DNA of 64,000 bases from positions 1-64,000 of the forward strand of contig DCZG01000050.1 of the NCBI GenBank assembly GCA_002331575.1, in the 5' to 3' direction. The stretch is from Atopobium sp. UBA2090. Lineage in GTDB: Bacteria; Actinomycetota; Coriobacteriia; Coriobacteriales; Atopobiaceae. Every line of letters starts with the position of its first letter. Within the stretch, counting starts at the first letter, position 1. Shown piece by piece: positions 34,515 through 43,661 of the stretch. A model generated the notes under the pieces. The model saw only the letters and a program-made list of their open reading frames with translations. It searched no databases and had not been told where the DNA came from. The translations under genes and the position numbers were made by a program.

Positions 34515-35897
34515 CTACTCGGTGGCCTTCTCCGCCTCGAGGTACTTCTTGTGCAGGACCGCCATCAGGACGATGCCCACGACGAGAAGGACGAGCGAGA
34601 TCTCGAGGATCGGCATCTTGTACTCGAGCTCGTCAGCCGTGGTGTTGAGCGGCACGGCGGTGGCGATGACCGAGAGGATGAGCAGGACGACGGGCAGGTA
34701 GGTCTCGACCTTGAGCAGGCCGCCGTTGCCGGGCACCTTGAACGGGCGCTTGGTGTCGGGGTCGATCTTGCGGAGCTTGAGGAACGCGGGGAACATGGGC
34801 ACGTAGGCGAGGAGCAGGAAGACGATCTGCGCCGCGAAGAGCACCCAGAAGTCGAAGCCGGTGACGGCGGAGATCAGGCAGAGCACGGACGCGACGACGC
34901 CGTTGGTGATGGAGGCGCCGTTGGGCATGCCGGTCTTGGGGTCGACGAAGCCCATGAAGCTCGGGAGCTGGTGGTCCTTGGCGGACTCGGCGGCGACCAT
35001 GTTGACGCCGAGAGACCAGGAGACCATGTTGCCGAAGAGGGTGATGAGGAAGACGATGTTGACGATGACGAAGATGGGCGAGGTGTCGCCGACCATGACG
35101 GCGAGGGCGTCGGTGATGCCGGAGTCGACGGTGAGGTCCTCGACGGGGATGGCCACGCCGATGCCGAAGGCGGAGATCAGGTAGACCACGGCGATGGCGA
35201 TGCCGCCGGCGATGATGGCCTTGGGAATCTGCCTCGCGGGGTTCTCCATGTCATCGGTGTAGGTCGCGAGGACCTCGAAGCCCATGAAGTTGAAGAGGAT
35301 GATCGAGAGGTACGTGAGCGAGTTCGTGTCGCTGAAGTTGGGGAGATAGGTGCTGGCGTCGCCCGCGTTCGCGTTGCCGTACTTGCTCATGTACATGAAG
35401 CCAAGGATGCCGAGGACGATGCCGATGCCGACCTTGAGGATGGCGCCGATGTTGACGAGCCACGCGGAGTCGGACGCCTTCGAGAAGCTCACGAAGACGA
35501 CGATCCAGATGAAGGCGAGCTCGATGAGAAGCGACGGAACGACGCCCAGCTCATTGCCTGTGAGCAGGCTGATGGTGCTCGGGAAGACGAGCGCGAGCGA
35601 GGCGATCCAGAGAGGGAAGTTCACCCAGTAGCACCAGGCGACGAAGCCGGCGACCTTGCGGCCGAAGGCGCGCTTGACCCAGTCGTACACGCCGCCCTCG
35701 TCATCGGGGTAGGTGGAGCCGAGCTCGGAGACGATCATGCCGTACGGGAGCAGGAAGGTGATGATGAGGAGGATCCACCAGAAGTACTGCGAGTTGCCGA
35801 TGGCGGCAGCCGGGGCCGCGGCCTCGGCGACGAACACGACGCAGATGATGTTGAGAATCGCGTCAAAGAGGCTGAACTTCTTGGTCTTCTCGGCCAT
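34515..35897 (-). CDS. APC-family amino acid/polyamine permease (agmatine set A)
   Basis: This encodes 460 residues with about 12 membrane segments. AGNS-like VFVAEAAAPAAAIGNS near the start, STYPDDEGGVYDWVKRAFG and LFNFMGFEVLATYTDDMENPARQIPKA are typical of the APC superfamily. Encoded directly after aguA and ptcA, it is the likely agmatine/putrescine exchanger (inference from context). AAAGGA precedes the ATG. It is paralogous to the permease at 42052. Confidence 0.88.
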   Translation of the reverse strand: MAEKTKKFSLFDAILNIICVVFVAEAAAPAAAIGNSQYFWWILLIITFLLPYGMIVSELGSTYPDDEGGVYDWVKRAFGRKVAGFVAWCYWVNFPLWIASLALVFPSTISLLTGNELGVVPSLLIELAFIWIVVFVSFSKASDSAWLVNIGAILKVGIGIVLGILGFMYMSKYGNANAGDASTYLPNFSDTNSLTYLSIILFNFMGFEVLATYTDDMENPARQIPKAIIAGGIAIAVVYLISAFGIGVAIPVEDLTVDSGITDALAVMVGDTSPIFVIVNIVFLITLFGNMVSWSLGVNMVAAESAKDHQLPSFMGFVDPKTGMPNGASITNGVVASVLCLISAVTGFDFWVLFAAQIVFLLLAYVPMFPAFLKLRKIDPDTKRPFKVPGNGGLLKVETYLPVVLLILSVIATAVPLNTTADELEYKMPILEISLVLLVVGIVLMAVLHKKYLEAEKATE

Positions 35898-35999
35898 GTC
35901 GTTCCTTTCCTTTGTCTCGGGGCGTCCCGGTCAGCGGGGCGCCCCTCGTTCACGTGGCGCGCGTCACGACGACGCGCCTACTCGTTCCCCGCCTGTTGC

Positions 36000-37166
36000 C
36001 TACCTGGTCTGGGGCGCCGGCTCCTGCTGCGTGATGCAGTGGATGTTGCCGCCGCCAAAGACGACCTGGTCGGTGTGGACGCCCACGGCCTTGTACACGC
36101 CCTTGCCCCAGGCGGCGTCGAAGGCGGCCTGGATCTGCTCGATGGCCAGCGCGTCGTTCTTGTCGCCGTACTGCGGGACGATGACGCCGTGGTTGACGAT
36201 GAGGAAGTTCATGTAGGAGGCGATGAGCGGCTCGTCGGCCACGCGCGGCTCGGCGTTCTCGTCGATGTCGATGGAGTCACAGGACGCCTGGTCCATGAAG
36301 AGGGGCTGAGACGGCATGACGAGCTTGGTCACCTCGAGCTTGCGGCCGGCTGCGTCGGTGGCGTTCGAGAGGGTCTCGTACGCGGTGCGCGCCTCGTTGT
36401 AGAACGGGTAGTCAGGGTCGTCCGACCAGATGCAGAGCATCCTGCCGGGAGCCACGAAGCAGGCGACGTCGTCGATGTGGCCGTTGGTCTCCTCGGGGTC
36501 GATGCCGTCCTTGACCCAGATGACCTTCGAGACGTTGAGGTACTTCTCGAGCTCGTCCTCCATGTAGCCCTTGAGCTCGTCGGACCAGGGCTCGTACTCG
36601 GTCACGCTGGCGTTGCGGCCGGGATCGAGCAGACACATCTCGGTGGTCACGAGGGTGCCCTCGCCGTCGACGTGGATGGAGCCGCCCTCGATGATCAGCG
36701 ACTCGGGACGATAGCGACGCACGCCCGAGAGCTCTGCCATCTTGAGGGCGATCTGCTCGTCCTTGTCCCAGGGGAAGTAGAGGCCGTTCTCAAAGCCACC
36801 GTAGGCGTTGAAGTGCCAGTGGATGGCGCGGACCTCGCCCGCGTCATTGACGACGTAGGTGGCGCCGGTGTCACGGACCCAAGCGTCGTCGGTGGTCATC
36901 TCGATCACGTGGATGTTCTCGTCCTTGTCGAAGACGGCCTTGGCATTGGCGTAGTCGACCTGGTTGACGCACATGTTGACGGGCTCGAACTGCGCGATGG
37001 CGCGGGCGACCGCCGCGTACTGCTTCTGGGCGGGCTTGGCGCCCCAGGCCCAGGTGTCGGTGCGGTGCGGCCAGGCCATCCAGGCGCGCGTCTGCGGCTC
37101 GAACTCTCCCGGCATACGGAAGCCGTCGGACCGTGGATCGGACTCTGACTCAGTGATGGTACGCAT
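36000..37166 (-). CDS. aguA: Agmatine deiminase (set A)
   Basis: This encodes 388 residues. It hydrolyses agmatine to N-carbamoylputrescine and ammonia. Family motifs: GEFEPQTRAWMAWPHR, DDAWVRDTGATYVVN (guanidino-binding acidic residues), GLYFPWDKD, GGSIHVDGEGTLVTTEMCLL, NGHIDDVACF and the catalytic GGGNIHCITQQ with Cys377. The start at 37166 has GGAGG seven bases upstream. It is second in the ptcA-aguA-permease operon. Confidence 0.95.
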   Translation of the reverse strand: MRTITESESDPRSDGFRMPGEFEPQTRAWMAWPHRTDTWAWGAKPAQKQYAAVARAIAQFEPVNMCVNQVDYANAKAVFDKDENIHVIEMTTDDAWVRDTGATYVVNDAGEVRAIHWHFNAYGGFENGLYFPWDKDEQIALKMAELSGVRRYRPESLIIEGGSIHVDGEGTLVTTEMCLLDPGRNASVTEYEPWSDELKGYMEDELEKYLNVSKVIWVKDGIDPEETNGHIDDVACFVAPGRMLCIWSDDPDYPFYNEARTAYETLSNATDAAGRKLEVTKLVMPSQPLFMDQASCDSIDIDENAEPRVADEPLIASYMNFLIVNHGVIVPQYGDKNDALAIEQIQAAFDAAWGKGVYKAVGVHTDQVVFGGGNIHCITQQEPAPQTR

Positions 37167-37246
37167 GCTCAAACCTCCAACTCGTCGATGGATATCAGTC
37201 TGTCGAGAAGGGCCTTCTCGGCCCCTCCCGATGTTCGTGCGATGTG

Positions 37247-38311
37247 CTACTCAGCCTGGAGCGCGTCGATCTTAGCGATGGCGGCGTGCAGCTCCTCCTT
37301 GGCGGAGTACTCGATGCCCTCGTCCTCGAGCGGGGTGCGCTTGCCGAAGGCGGCGAGAAGGGCGCGGATGGAGTGCTTGCGGTTCTCGGCCTCGACCCAG
37401 CAGAGGGAGCGCTCGGGGTCGTCCATGACCTCGTCGGTGACCTCCTCGCCGCGGGTGGCGGGCAGGCAGTGCATGAACTTGGAGTTCGGGCCGGCGAAGT
37501 TCATGAGGTCCATCGTGACCTGGTACTTGGGATAGAAGACGTCCATGTAGGAGACGCCGTCGACCTGGGCGTCGTAGAGGCCGTACCAGACGTCGGTGTA
37601 GACGAAGTCGGCGCCCTTGATGCTCTCGATGTCGTCGGAGATGGTGATGGTGCCGCCGGACTTCTCGCAGTTTGCCTTGCCGATGGCGAGAAGGTCGATC
37701 TTGTCGTCGCCCACCTGGAGGCCGCCGTCGGTGATCTGGTGACCCTTGGGGCCAAACTGGACGAAGTCCATGCCGAGGATGGAGCAGGTGAACATCAGCG
37801 AGACGCAGACCTGGGTGGCGTCGCCGATGAAGGCGAGCTTGCAGTCCTCGATGCGCTTGCCCTCGGGGACGTTCTCGAGCATGGTGAGAAGGTCGCCCAT
37901 CTCCTGCGTCGGGTGGTTGTACTCGGACATGCCGTTGAGCACGGGAGCCGCGGAGCCCTTGGCGAGACCGACGACGTCCTTGTGACGGTCGACGCGAGCC
38001 ATCATAATGTCGAGCAGCGAGCCCATGACGCGGGCGGTGTCGCCGAGGGACTCGTGGCCGCCGAGCTGGATGGTCCCGGGGCCGAAGAACTCGGCATGGC
38101 CGCCGAGGTCGCACATCGCGGTCTCGAACGAGATGCGCGTGCGGGTTGAGACCTGCTGGAAGATCATGCCGAGCGACTTGTTGCGAAGGAGGTGGGGATA
38201 GTAGCCGTCGACCTTGATGGCCTTCTTCATTGCCGTGGCAAGGTCCTCGATGGCGAGAATCTGCTCCTTGGTGAGATCGTTGGTGTCGATGAAGTCCTTG
38301 GGCATGGCCAT
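37247..38311 (-). CDS. ptcA: Putrescine carbamoyltransferase
   Basis: This encodes 354 residues. It phosphorolyses carbamoylputrescine to putrescine and carbamoyl-phosphate. The carbamoyl-phosphate site STRTR ([11 protein letters not shown]), the HPTQEMGDL loop and the HCLPATRG motif are present. It resembles ornithine carbamoyltransferase, but the agmatine deiminase context and the long C-terminal tail ([17 protein letters not shown]) favour PTC. AGGAG precedes the ATG at 38311. It is first in its operon and divergent from a LuxR regulator. Confidence 0.93.
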   Translation of the reverse strand: MAMPKDFIDTNDLTKEQILAIEDLATAMKKAIKVDGYYPHLLRNKSLGMIFQQVSTRTRISFETAMCDLGGHAEFFGPGTIQLGGHESLGDTARVMGSLLDIMMARVDRHKDVVGLAKGSAAPVLNGMSEYNHPTQEMGDLLTMLENVPEGKRIEDCKLAFIGDATQVCVSLMFTCSILGMDFVQFGPKGHQITDGGLQVGDDKIDLLAIGKANCEKSGGTITISDDIESIKGADFVYTDVWYGLYDAQVDGVSYMDVFYPKYQVTMDLMNFAGPNSKFMHCLPATRGEEVTDEVMDDPERSLCWVEAENRKHSIRALLAAFGKRTPLEDEGIEYSAKEELHAAIAKIDALQAE

Positions 38312-38424
38312 GGTGACGCTCCTGTCTGCCGGTCCCCCGGCGTCGTGGACGCCACTCGGCGCCCACTCTCCTTTCGCTTCGACCGTACTATCTCTCGTCA
38401 CCCCCTCCGATGCCAGAATAATCA

Positions 38425-38441
38425 GGTTTAGAGGGTGTTTG
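38425..38441 (-). promoter_or_regulatory. Candidate LuxR-type operator before ptcA
   Basis: GGTTTA (38425-38430) and a second GTTTG (38437-38441) lie about one helical turn apart (11 bases), about 115 bases before ptcA and in the region divergent to the luxR gene. Related repeats occur before three other genes of this region. Confidence 0.4.
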
Positions 38442-38578
38442 TCGAATTACAACTTGTATAAACTTGCGTTTCAGCGCACCGTATCTTCCATGTGCGCAGT
38501 TGGGGTACCTATCATGTATGGTCTCTCGTTTTGTGCGCAGACGGGGGAACGATTCAGCGCAACGCGGAGGTGTGCCGA

Positions 38579-39562
38579 TTGAACGGTGTGGTCTTTGCCT
38601 ATACCATCGTCCTCATCGTCGTGTGCGTGACCGCCGCGATCCTCTCGCTCGCTGACTTCTTCGTCTGCCTCAAGCGCACCGTGCTCGCGCGCGTGGGCTT
38701 CTTCGTCTTCTACATCCTCGACCTCGTGAGCATCTTCGGGTCCGAGTGGCTCGTCCAGAACATCCCGTTTGACCTCAGCGAGTACTACGCCATCGACAGC
38801 CCCGTCATGAAGACGCTCCTGAGCGCCGGCGTGCTCCAGTGCCTGTGGCTCATGGTCACGCACATCCTCGACGAGCACGACTGGCGAATCCAGTTCCTAC
38901 CGACCTGTGCCTTCATGGCGGGCTGCGCCATCGTCGTCCTTGCGATGCCCGTCGGTCCGGTCCGCCAGTGGATGTTCTACTCGATGCGCCAAGTCTACCT
39001 GATCTTCATGCTCGTCTACGCCTACGTCCGCTGGCATGCGTCCTCAGACGAGACGTTCCGTCATCGCGTCGGGAAATACCGCAGGTCGTTCGTGGTCATG
39101 TCCGTCCTCGTCGGGTGCATCCTCCTCGAGGACACGCTCGTGATCCTCGTGCTGCCCATCCCGAGCCAGTCGAGCTGGCTCACGCTGTTCCTCGCGTCGA
39201 GGAACTTCTCCGAGAACGCGATGATGCTCTACGTCGCCTACCTCTGCATCAGGAAGGCCGTCCGCCAGCTCCAGCTGCGCGCCTCTGAGGCGCCGACCGC
39301 CGCGGCAACCACGGGAGAGAGCAGGAAGCAGGACCTCGCGAGCCACATCGAGGACCAGCTGCCCGCCTACGCGAGCACGCACAAGCTCTCCGCGCGCGAG
39401 CGCGAGGTCCTCGGCATGGTGCTCGAGGGCAAGGACAACCGGACCATCGCCAACGAGCTCTTCCTCTCGGAGGGCACCGTGAAGACCCACGTGCACAACA
39501 TCATGAAGAAGACCGGGACGTCTTCGCGAGACGAACTCAAGACCGACTTCTGGCGCGCCTGA
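38579..39562 (+). CDS. LuxR-family regulator with N-terminal membrane domain (A)
   Basis: This encodes 327 residues from a TTG start at 38579, chosen because GGAGG lies eight bases upstream; the frame is open further but with no ribosome-binding site. About seven membrane segments fill residues 5-220. The C-terminal LuxR/GerE helix-turn-helix is LSAREREVLGMVLEGKDNRTIANELFLSEGTVKTHVHNI. Membrane-embedded LuxR proteins are common in Coriobacteriia and are usually linked to adjacent catabolic genes. This one is divergent from ptcA-aguA-permease. Confidence 0.9.
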   Translation: MNGVVFAYTIVLIVVCVTAAILSLADFFVCLKRTVLARVGFFVFYILDLVSIFGSEWLVQNIPFDLSEYYAIDSPVMKTLLSAGVLQCLWLMVTHILDEHDWRIQFLPTCAFMAGCAIVVLAMPVGPVRQWMFYSMRQVYLIFMLVYAYVRWHASSDETFRHRVGKYRRSFVVMSVLVGCILLEDTLVILVLPIPSQSSWLTLFLASRNFSENAMMLYVAYLCIRKAVRQLQLRASEAPTAAATTGESRKQDLASHIEDQLPAYASTHKLSAREREVLGMVLEGKDNRTIANELFLSEGTVKTHVHNIMKKTGTSSRDELKTDFWRA

Positions 39563-39569
39563 GACAGAC

Positions 39570-39605
39570 GTCGGCCCCCGAGCCCATGCGGGTCCGGGGG
39601 CCGAC
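39570..39605. terminator. Bidirectional terminator between luxR A and carbamate kinase
   Basis: The perfect 11-bp stem GTCGGCCCCCG / CGGGGGCCGAC lies between convergent genes. Confidence 0.8.
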
Positions 39606-39623
39606 GGCACATGACGCCACGTT

Positions 39624-40592
39624 CTAGTAGTGAATCCTGGTTCCCGAGACACCCTTCACGACCTGCGGCGCATTTCCGAGCGCGCCGATGATGGCGATGC
39701 GGTCGGGACGGTTCTCGCAGAAGCGGAGCGCGGCGCGGACCTTGGGGTCCATGGTGTCGCTGCCGAACTCACCGGCGTCGAGATAGGCGTGCATCTCGGG
39801 CACGCTCACGTCGCCGAGGGGCTTCTCGCTCGCCGTGCCATAGCCCAGGCAGACGTTGTCCACGTCGGTGAGGAAGACGAGCACGTCGGCATCGCAGTCG
39901 TCGCCGAGGAGCTCCGCAGCGTAGTCCTTCTCGATGACGGCAGGAATGCCCACGTAGCAGCCCTTGTCGTCTGAGTCGCGGATCACGGGGATGCCACCGC
40001 CTCCTCCGGCGATGACGATGAAGTCGTTGTCGAGGAGGTTGAGGATGCTCTCCGACTCCACGATTCGACGGGGGCGAGGGCTCGCCACGACGCGCCGGAA
40101 GCCTCGGCCGTCGTCGATGAACCTGAACCCGGGGTGCTGGGCGGACTGGGCCTCCGCCTGCTCCTTGGTGAGGTGCGGCCCGATCTGCTTGGTGGGGTTG
40201 GCGAGCGAGGGGTCGTCGGGCTCGACCTCGATCTGCGTGATGATGGTGGCGACGTGACGCCGGCCCCCATGCTTGTGCAGCTCGGCGCCGAGAGCCTGCT
40301 GCAGGTGGTAGCCGATGTAGCTCTGCGTCATGGCCCCGCACTCGGGGAGGTCCATGACGGGAACCGCGGGATCGTCGGGCGCGGCGACGCCGAAGGCGCG
40401 CTGCACCATGTTGACCTGGGGCCCGTTGCCGTGGGTGATGATGACCTCGTCGTCGGCGTCGATGGCCTCGAGGAGCCGCGGCGCGACCTCGCGGATGCGG
40501 TTGAGCTGACGGTCGAGGCCGTCGCCGAGGGCGAGCCCTCCGAGCGAGATGACGATTCGCCTGGGCCGACCAGGCCTGGTGGTGATGGACAT
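39624..40592 (-). CDS. arcC: Carbamate kinase paralogue with altered GGN motif
   Basis: This encodes 322 residues. It is homologous to carbamate kinase, which makes ATP from carbamoyl-phosphate. HGNGPQVNMVQRAF, MDLPECGAMTQSYIGYHLQQAL, GGGGGIPVI and the C-terminal SGTRIHY are conserved. The N-terminal phosphate-binding motif, ALGGNALG in the adjacent copy, here reads SLGGLALGD, so the conserved Asn is Leu. Activity may be altered. GGAGGGG precedes the ATG. It lies 26 bases downstream of the second carbamate kinase gene. Confidence 0.88.
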   Translation of the reverse strand: MSITTRPGRPRRIVISLGGLALGDGLDRQLNRIREVAPRLLEAIDADDEVIITHGNGPQVNMVQRAFGVAAPDDPAVPVMDLPECGAMTQSYIGYHLQQALGAELHKHGGRRHVATIITQIEVEPDDPSLANPTKQIGPHLTKEQAEAQSAQHPGFRFIDDGRGFRRVVASPRPRRIVESESILNLLDNDFIVIAGGGGGIPVIRDSDDKGCYVGIPAVIEKDYAAELLGDDCDADVLVFLTDVDNVCLGYGTASEKPLGDVSVPEMHAYLDAGEFGSDTMDPKVRAALRFCENRPDRIAIIGALGNAPQVVKGVSGTRIHY

Positions 40593-40618
40593 GCCTTCTC
40601 CCCTCCGGGTGAATCAGC

Positions 40619-41584
40619 CTAGTAGTGGATGCGGGTTCCGGAGGCGCCCTTCACTGCCTCGGGGGCCTTCTCGAGCGACCCGATGATGGCGACGCGGTCG
40701 GGTCGACCCTCGCAGAAGCGGATGGCGGCACGGACCTTCGGCTCCATGGAGCCCTTGCCAAACTGCCCCTCGTCGGCGTACTTGCGCGCCTCCGCCACCG
40801 TGATGTCGGTGAGGTCCCTCTGGTTCTTCTTGCCGAAGTTGATTGCCACGTGGTCGACGGCGGTGAGAAGGACGAGCACGTCGGCGTCGCAGTCCTCGCC
40901 GAGAAGCGCGCCTGCCATGTCCTTGTCGATGACGGCGGGCACGCCCTTGTAGCAGCCGTAGTTGTCGGTGTCACGTATCACGGGGATGCCACCACCGCCG
41001 CAGGCGACAACGATGAACTCGTTGTCGAGCAGGTTGAGGATCGAGTCGGACTCGACGATGCGGCGGGGACGCGGGCTCGCGACCACGCGGCGATAGCCTC
41101 GGCCGGAGTCCTCGACGAACTTGAAGGTCGGGTCCTGCTTGGCCTGTGACTCGGCTTGCTCCTTCGTGAGGAAGGGGCCGATGGGCTTGGTGGGGTTCTG
41201 GAAGCTCGGGTCGTCGGCGTCGACCTCGATCTGGGTCACGACGGTGGCCACGTGCCACTTCCTGCCCGTCTTGTGCATCTCCGCGCCAAGCCCCTGCTGG
41301 AGGTGGTAGCCGATGTAGCCCTGGCTCATGGCGCCGCACTCGGGGAGGTCCATGACCGGGACCTTGGGGTCCTTCGTGGAGGAGATGGCAAACGCCTTCT
41401 GGATCATGCCCACCTGGGGGCCGTTCCCGTGGGTGATGATGATCTCGGTGTCCTTGTCGATGACGCCGAGGAGCGCGGGCGCCGCGGTGCGGACGCGCTC
41501 GATCTGCTCCTTGGGCGTGTCTCCGAGGGCGTTGCCCCCGAGGGCGATGACGACGCGCCGAGGTTTGCGGGTTGGCTCAGCCAT
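40619..41584 (-). CDS. arcC: Carbamate kinase
   Basis: This encodes 321 residues. It transfers phosphate from carbamoyl-phosphate to ADP, the ATP-yielding last step of agmatine catabolism. The canonical ALGGNALGD, HGNGPQVGMIQKAF, MDLPECGAMSQGYIGYHLQQ, CGGGGIPVIRD and SGTRIHY are all present. The start at 41584 follows AGGAG. It is first of a tandem pair of kinase genes and has a long AT-rich upstream region. Confidence 0.95.
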   Translation of the reverse strand: MAEPTRKPRRVVIALGGNALGDTPKEQIERVRTAAPALLGVIDKDTEIIITHGNGPQVGMIQKAFAISSTKDPKVPVMDLPECGAMSQGYIGYHLQQGLGAEMHKTGRKWHVATVVTQIEVDADDPSFQNPTKPIGPFLTKEQAESQAKQDPTFKFVEDSGRGYRRVVASPRPRRIVESDSILNLLDNEFIVVACGGGGIPVIRDTDNYGCYKGVPAVIDKDMAGALLGEDCDADVLVLLTAVDHVAINFGKKNQRDLTDITVAEARKYADEGQFGKGSMEPKVRAAIRFCEGRPDRVAIIGSLEKAPEAVKGASGTRIHY

Positions 41585-41800
41585 GATTCTCCTATCGCTT
41601 GTGCCGACGTGACGAATTGTTTGACGTGACAAATGGTAGGGGGAGCGCCCCTTTCGCGCTCGGGCGACGGTGGGCGGCATCATTTCCAGATGAATGGATA
41701 GTATCCATATTACTAGAATATTTTCCATTTTATATGCAGTTTTTCTCGCTATTTATCTCATAAGTTGCATCTATACCCCAGATAAACCTCAGCAGTTGCC
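41585..41800 (-). promoter_or_regulatory. AT-rich upstream region of the carbamate kinase operon
   Basis: This stretch is much richer in A+T than its surroundings, especially 41690-41770. It contains a 15-bp palindrome, ATGGATA-G-TATCCAT (41694-41708), and several TATAAA/TATTCT-like hexamers on the minus strand. It is the likely promoter and operator region for the two carbamate kinase genes, though the exact promoter cannot be fixed. Confidence 0.5.
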
Positions 41801-41887
41801 GAGCCGGCGAGAAGGACCGCGCCCGTAGATTCTGGTTTAGATGGCCATTTGCCAGAGACTGAAGTCGCATTCTGCCACCCCAAGGCC

Positions 41888-41934
41888 TGTGTCGTGCGAT
41901 AGGTTTTTGTACAAGAAGCTATCGTGCGACACAA
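41888..41934 (+). repeat. 47-bp hairpin repeat, copy 1
   Basis: The unit can fold as TGTGTCG-TG-CGATAG paired with CTATCG-TG-CGACACA, where the two TG steps would be G-U wobbles in RNA, with a ~17-base loop (GTTTTTGTACAAGAAG). It is identical over 47 bases to the copy at 41949. Confidence 0.85.
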
Positions 41935-41948
41935 CTCAAGCGCGCATT

Positions 41949-41995
41949 TGTGTCGTGCGATAGGTTTTTGTACAAGAAGCTATCGTGCGACACAA
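41949..41995 (+). repeat. 47-bp hairpin repeat, copy 2
   Basis: Identical direct copy of the unit at 41888, 61 bases further on, with a 14-base spacer. A fragment, GCGCGACACA, follows near 42017. No gene lies in this 467-base intergenic region. Confidence 0.85.
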
Positions 41996-42051
41996 ACCGG
42001 GGCCGAAAGCGTCCTGCGCGACACACGGCGGAGCCTTAGGCGGCAACTCCC

Positions 42052-43518
42052 CTAGTTCTTGTCGCCAGACTTCGGCCGACGGGGTCGGCGCGGGCGACGC
42101 CAGTCAACATCGGGTCCCATCTTGGCCTTGGGCAGCTCGATGCCGAGAATCTCCGCCCTCGTCGTGGCTCGGCCGTAGCTCACGTGGCGGATGACCTCTC
42201 CGAGGACGATGACGATGACGACGCCGATGAGCAGCGGAATCTTGCTCAGCTCGTCAGCGGAGCCGTTGAGGGGAATGCATGCCACGACGATCGAGACCAC
42301 GAGCTCGACGACGGGCACCCAGCAGAACAGACTCGTCATCACGCGTCCGCCGGGCACGCGGAACGGGCGCTTGCGGTCGGGGTCGATCTCGCGCAGCTTG
42401 AGGAAGGCGGGGAACATCGGCACGTACGCCGCGAGCGTGAACACGATGTCGAGCGAGAGCGCGATGGAGAAGACGCCCACTCCCACGCTCTCGAGGAGCG
42501 GCTTGGCAAGCACGAGCGCGCTTGCGCAGATCCCGTTCATGACGCATGACCCGACGTGGCGACCCTTCGCATCCTCCTTCGCATAGATGCGCGGGAGGTT
42601 CCCCTCCTTCGCCGCCTGGTTGGTGACCGAGCTCACGCCATGGGACCAGCTGATCATGTTGGCGAAGAGCGACAGCAGGAACCCCACCGAGACGAGCATG
42701 AAGGGAAGGCTCCTCTCGCCGGCCATGATCGCCACGGCATCGGCGATGCCAGAGTCGAGGTTGATTTGGTCGTGAGGAACGGCCGTCGAGATGCCCAGCG
42801 AGACGAAGAGGTAGACGGCGACGATGGTGAGGCCTCCGCCGATGATGGCCTTGGGCATGTCCTTCTCGGGGTTGTCCATCGAGTCCACGAAGGTGGCGAT
42901 GACCTCGCAGCCCATGTAGTTGTAGATGATGATCGAGAGGTACGTGAGCGCGTTGCCGTCGGTGAGGTCGGGCATCATGGACTGCGGCGTCAGCGGCTCG
43001 GCGAAGCCGTGCGTCGATCCATACCAGATGCCCAGGCAGCCGATGCCCACTGCCATGACCACGTTGAGAATGGCGCCGGAGTTCATGATCCACGAGATGT
43101 CACCGACCTCCTGCATGCTCGTCCACACCACGAACCAGATGAAGGCCATCTCGATGAGGATCTCAACCCAGAGCGGCATCTCGAAGCCAAGGATTCCGTT
43201 GATGGTCGTGGGAAAGAGGACGGTGATAGACGCGAGCCACGTGAAGTAGTTGACCCAGTAGTACCAGGCCTCGCGCGTCGCCCACCTGCGGCCCATAGCG
43301 TCGCGCACCCACTCGTAGACCCCAGCGCCCTCGGCGTAGGTGGTGCCGAGCTCCGCCACGACGAAGCCGTAGGGCATGAGGAACGTGACGAGAAGGAACA
43401 GCCACCAGAAGACGGCAGAGTTTCCGATTGCGGCAGCGGGGGCGCAGGCCTCGATCGTGAAGACGACGCAGATGATCGAGAGTATGACGTCCCTGAACCT
43501 GAGCTTCCTTGCTGCCAT
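42052..43518 (-). CDS. APC-family amino acid/polyamine permease (agmatine set B)
   Basis: This encodes 488 residues with about 12 membrane segments. IEACAPAAAIGNSAVFWW, TTYAEGAGVYEWVRDAMG and IIYNYMGCEVIATFVDSMDNPEKDMPKAI match the set A permease at 34515. The cytoplasmic C-terminus is long and basic (WRRPRRPRRPKSGDKN). It is encoded after the second agmatine deiminase gene, so agmatine/putrescine exchange is likely. The start at 43518 has GAGGGGAAG upstream. Confidence 0.88.
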   Translation of the reverse strand: MAARKLRFRDVILSIICVVFTIEACAPAAAIGNSAVFWWLFLLVTFLMPYGFVVAELGTTYAEGAGVYEWVRDAMGRRWATREAWYYWVNYFTWLASITVLFPTTINGILGFEMPLWVEILIEMAFIWFVVWTSMQEVGDISWIMNSGAILNVVMAVGIGCLGIWYGSTHGFAEPLTPQSMMPDLTDGNALTYLSIIIYNYMGCEVIATFVDSMDNPEKDMPKAIIGGGLTIVAVYLFVSLGISTAVPHDQINLDSGIADAVAIMAGERSLPFMLVSVGFLLSLFANMISWSHGVSSVTNQAAKEGNLPRIYAKEDAKGRHVGSCVMNGICASALVLAKPLLESVGVGVFSIALSLDIVFTLAAYVPMFPAFLKLREIDPDRKRPFRVPGGRVMTSLFCWVPVVELVVSIVVACIPLNGSADELSKIPLLIGVVIVIVLGEVIRHVSYGRATTRAEILGIELPKAKMGPDVDWRRPRRPRRPKSGDKN

Positions 43519-43588
43519 GCGCTTCCCCTCGCCCGGCTTCGGACTCACGTCATGCACGTGTCATTGTGTCCCACCGTCCGCTGGGGGT

Positions 43589-43606
43589 GGGTTTATCGGG
43601 GTTTAA
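43589..43606 (-). promoter_or_regulatory. Candidate LuxR-type operator before permease B
   Basis: GGGTTTA (43589-43595) and GGGTTTAA (43599-43606) are phased at exactly 10 bases, about 70 bases before the permease start. They closely match the pair before the amidohydrolase gene at 49446. Confidence 0.5.
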
Positions 43607-43661
43607 TTCGGGAGCTGGGCCTTGTGCGCGCCTGGTCGGCCGCTCGCCGGGTCGCGAGCGG

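Noticed and set aside
33210..37148. 1312-codon open frame on the + strand opposite murT, permease and aguA
   Set aside because: It is antisense to three well-supported genes and has the biased repetitive composition typical of high-GC shadow frames.
41888..41995. CRISPR array
   Set aside because: There are only two repeat units with a 14-base spacer, and the units are long hairpins; no cas genes are present.
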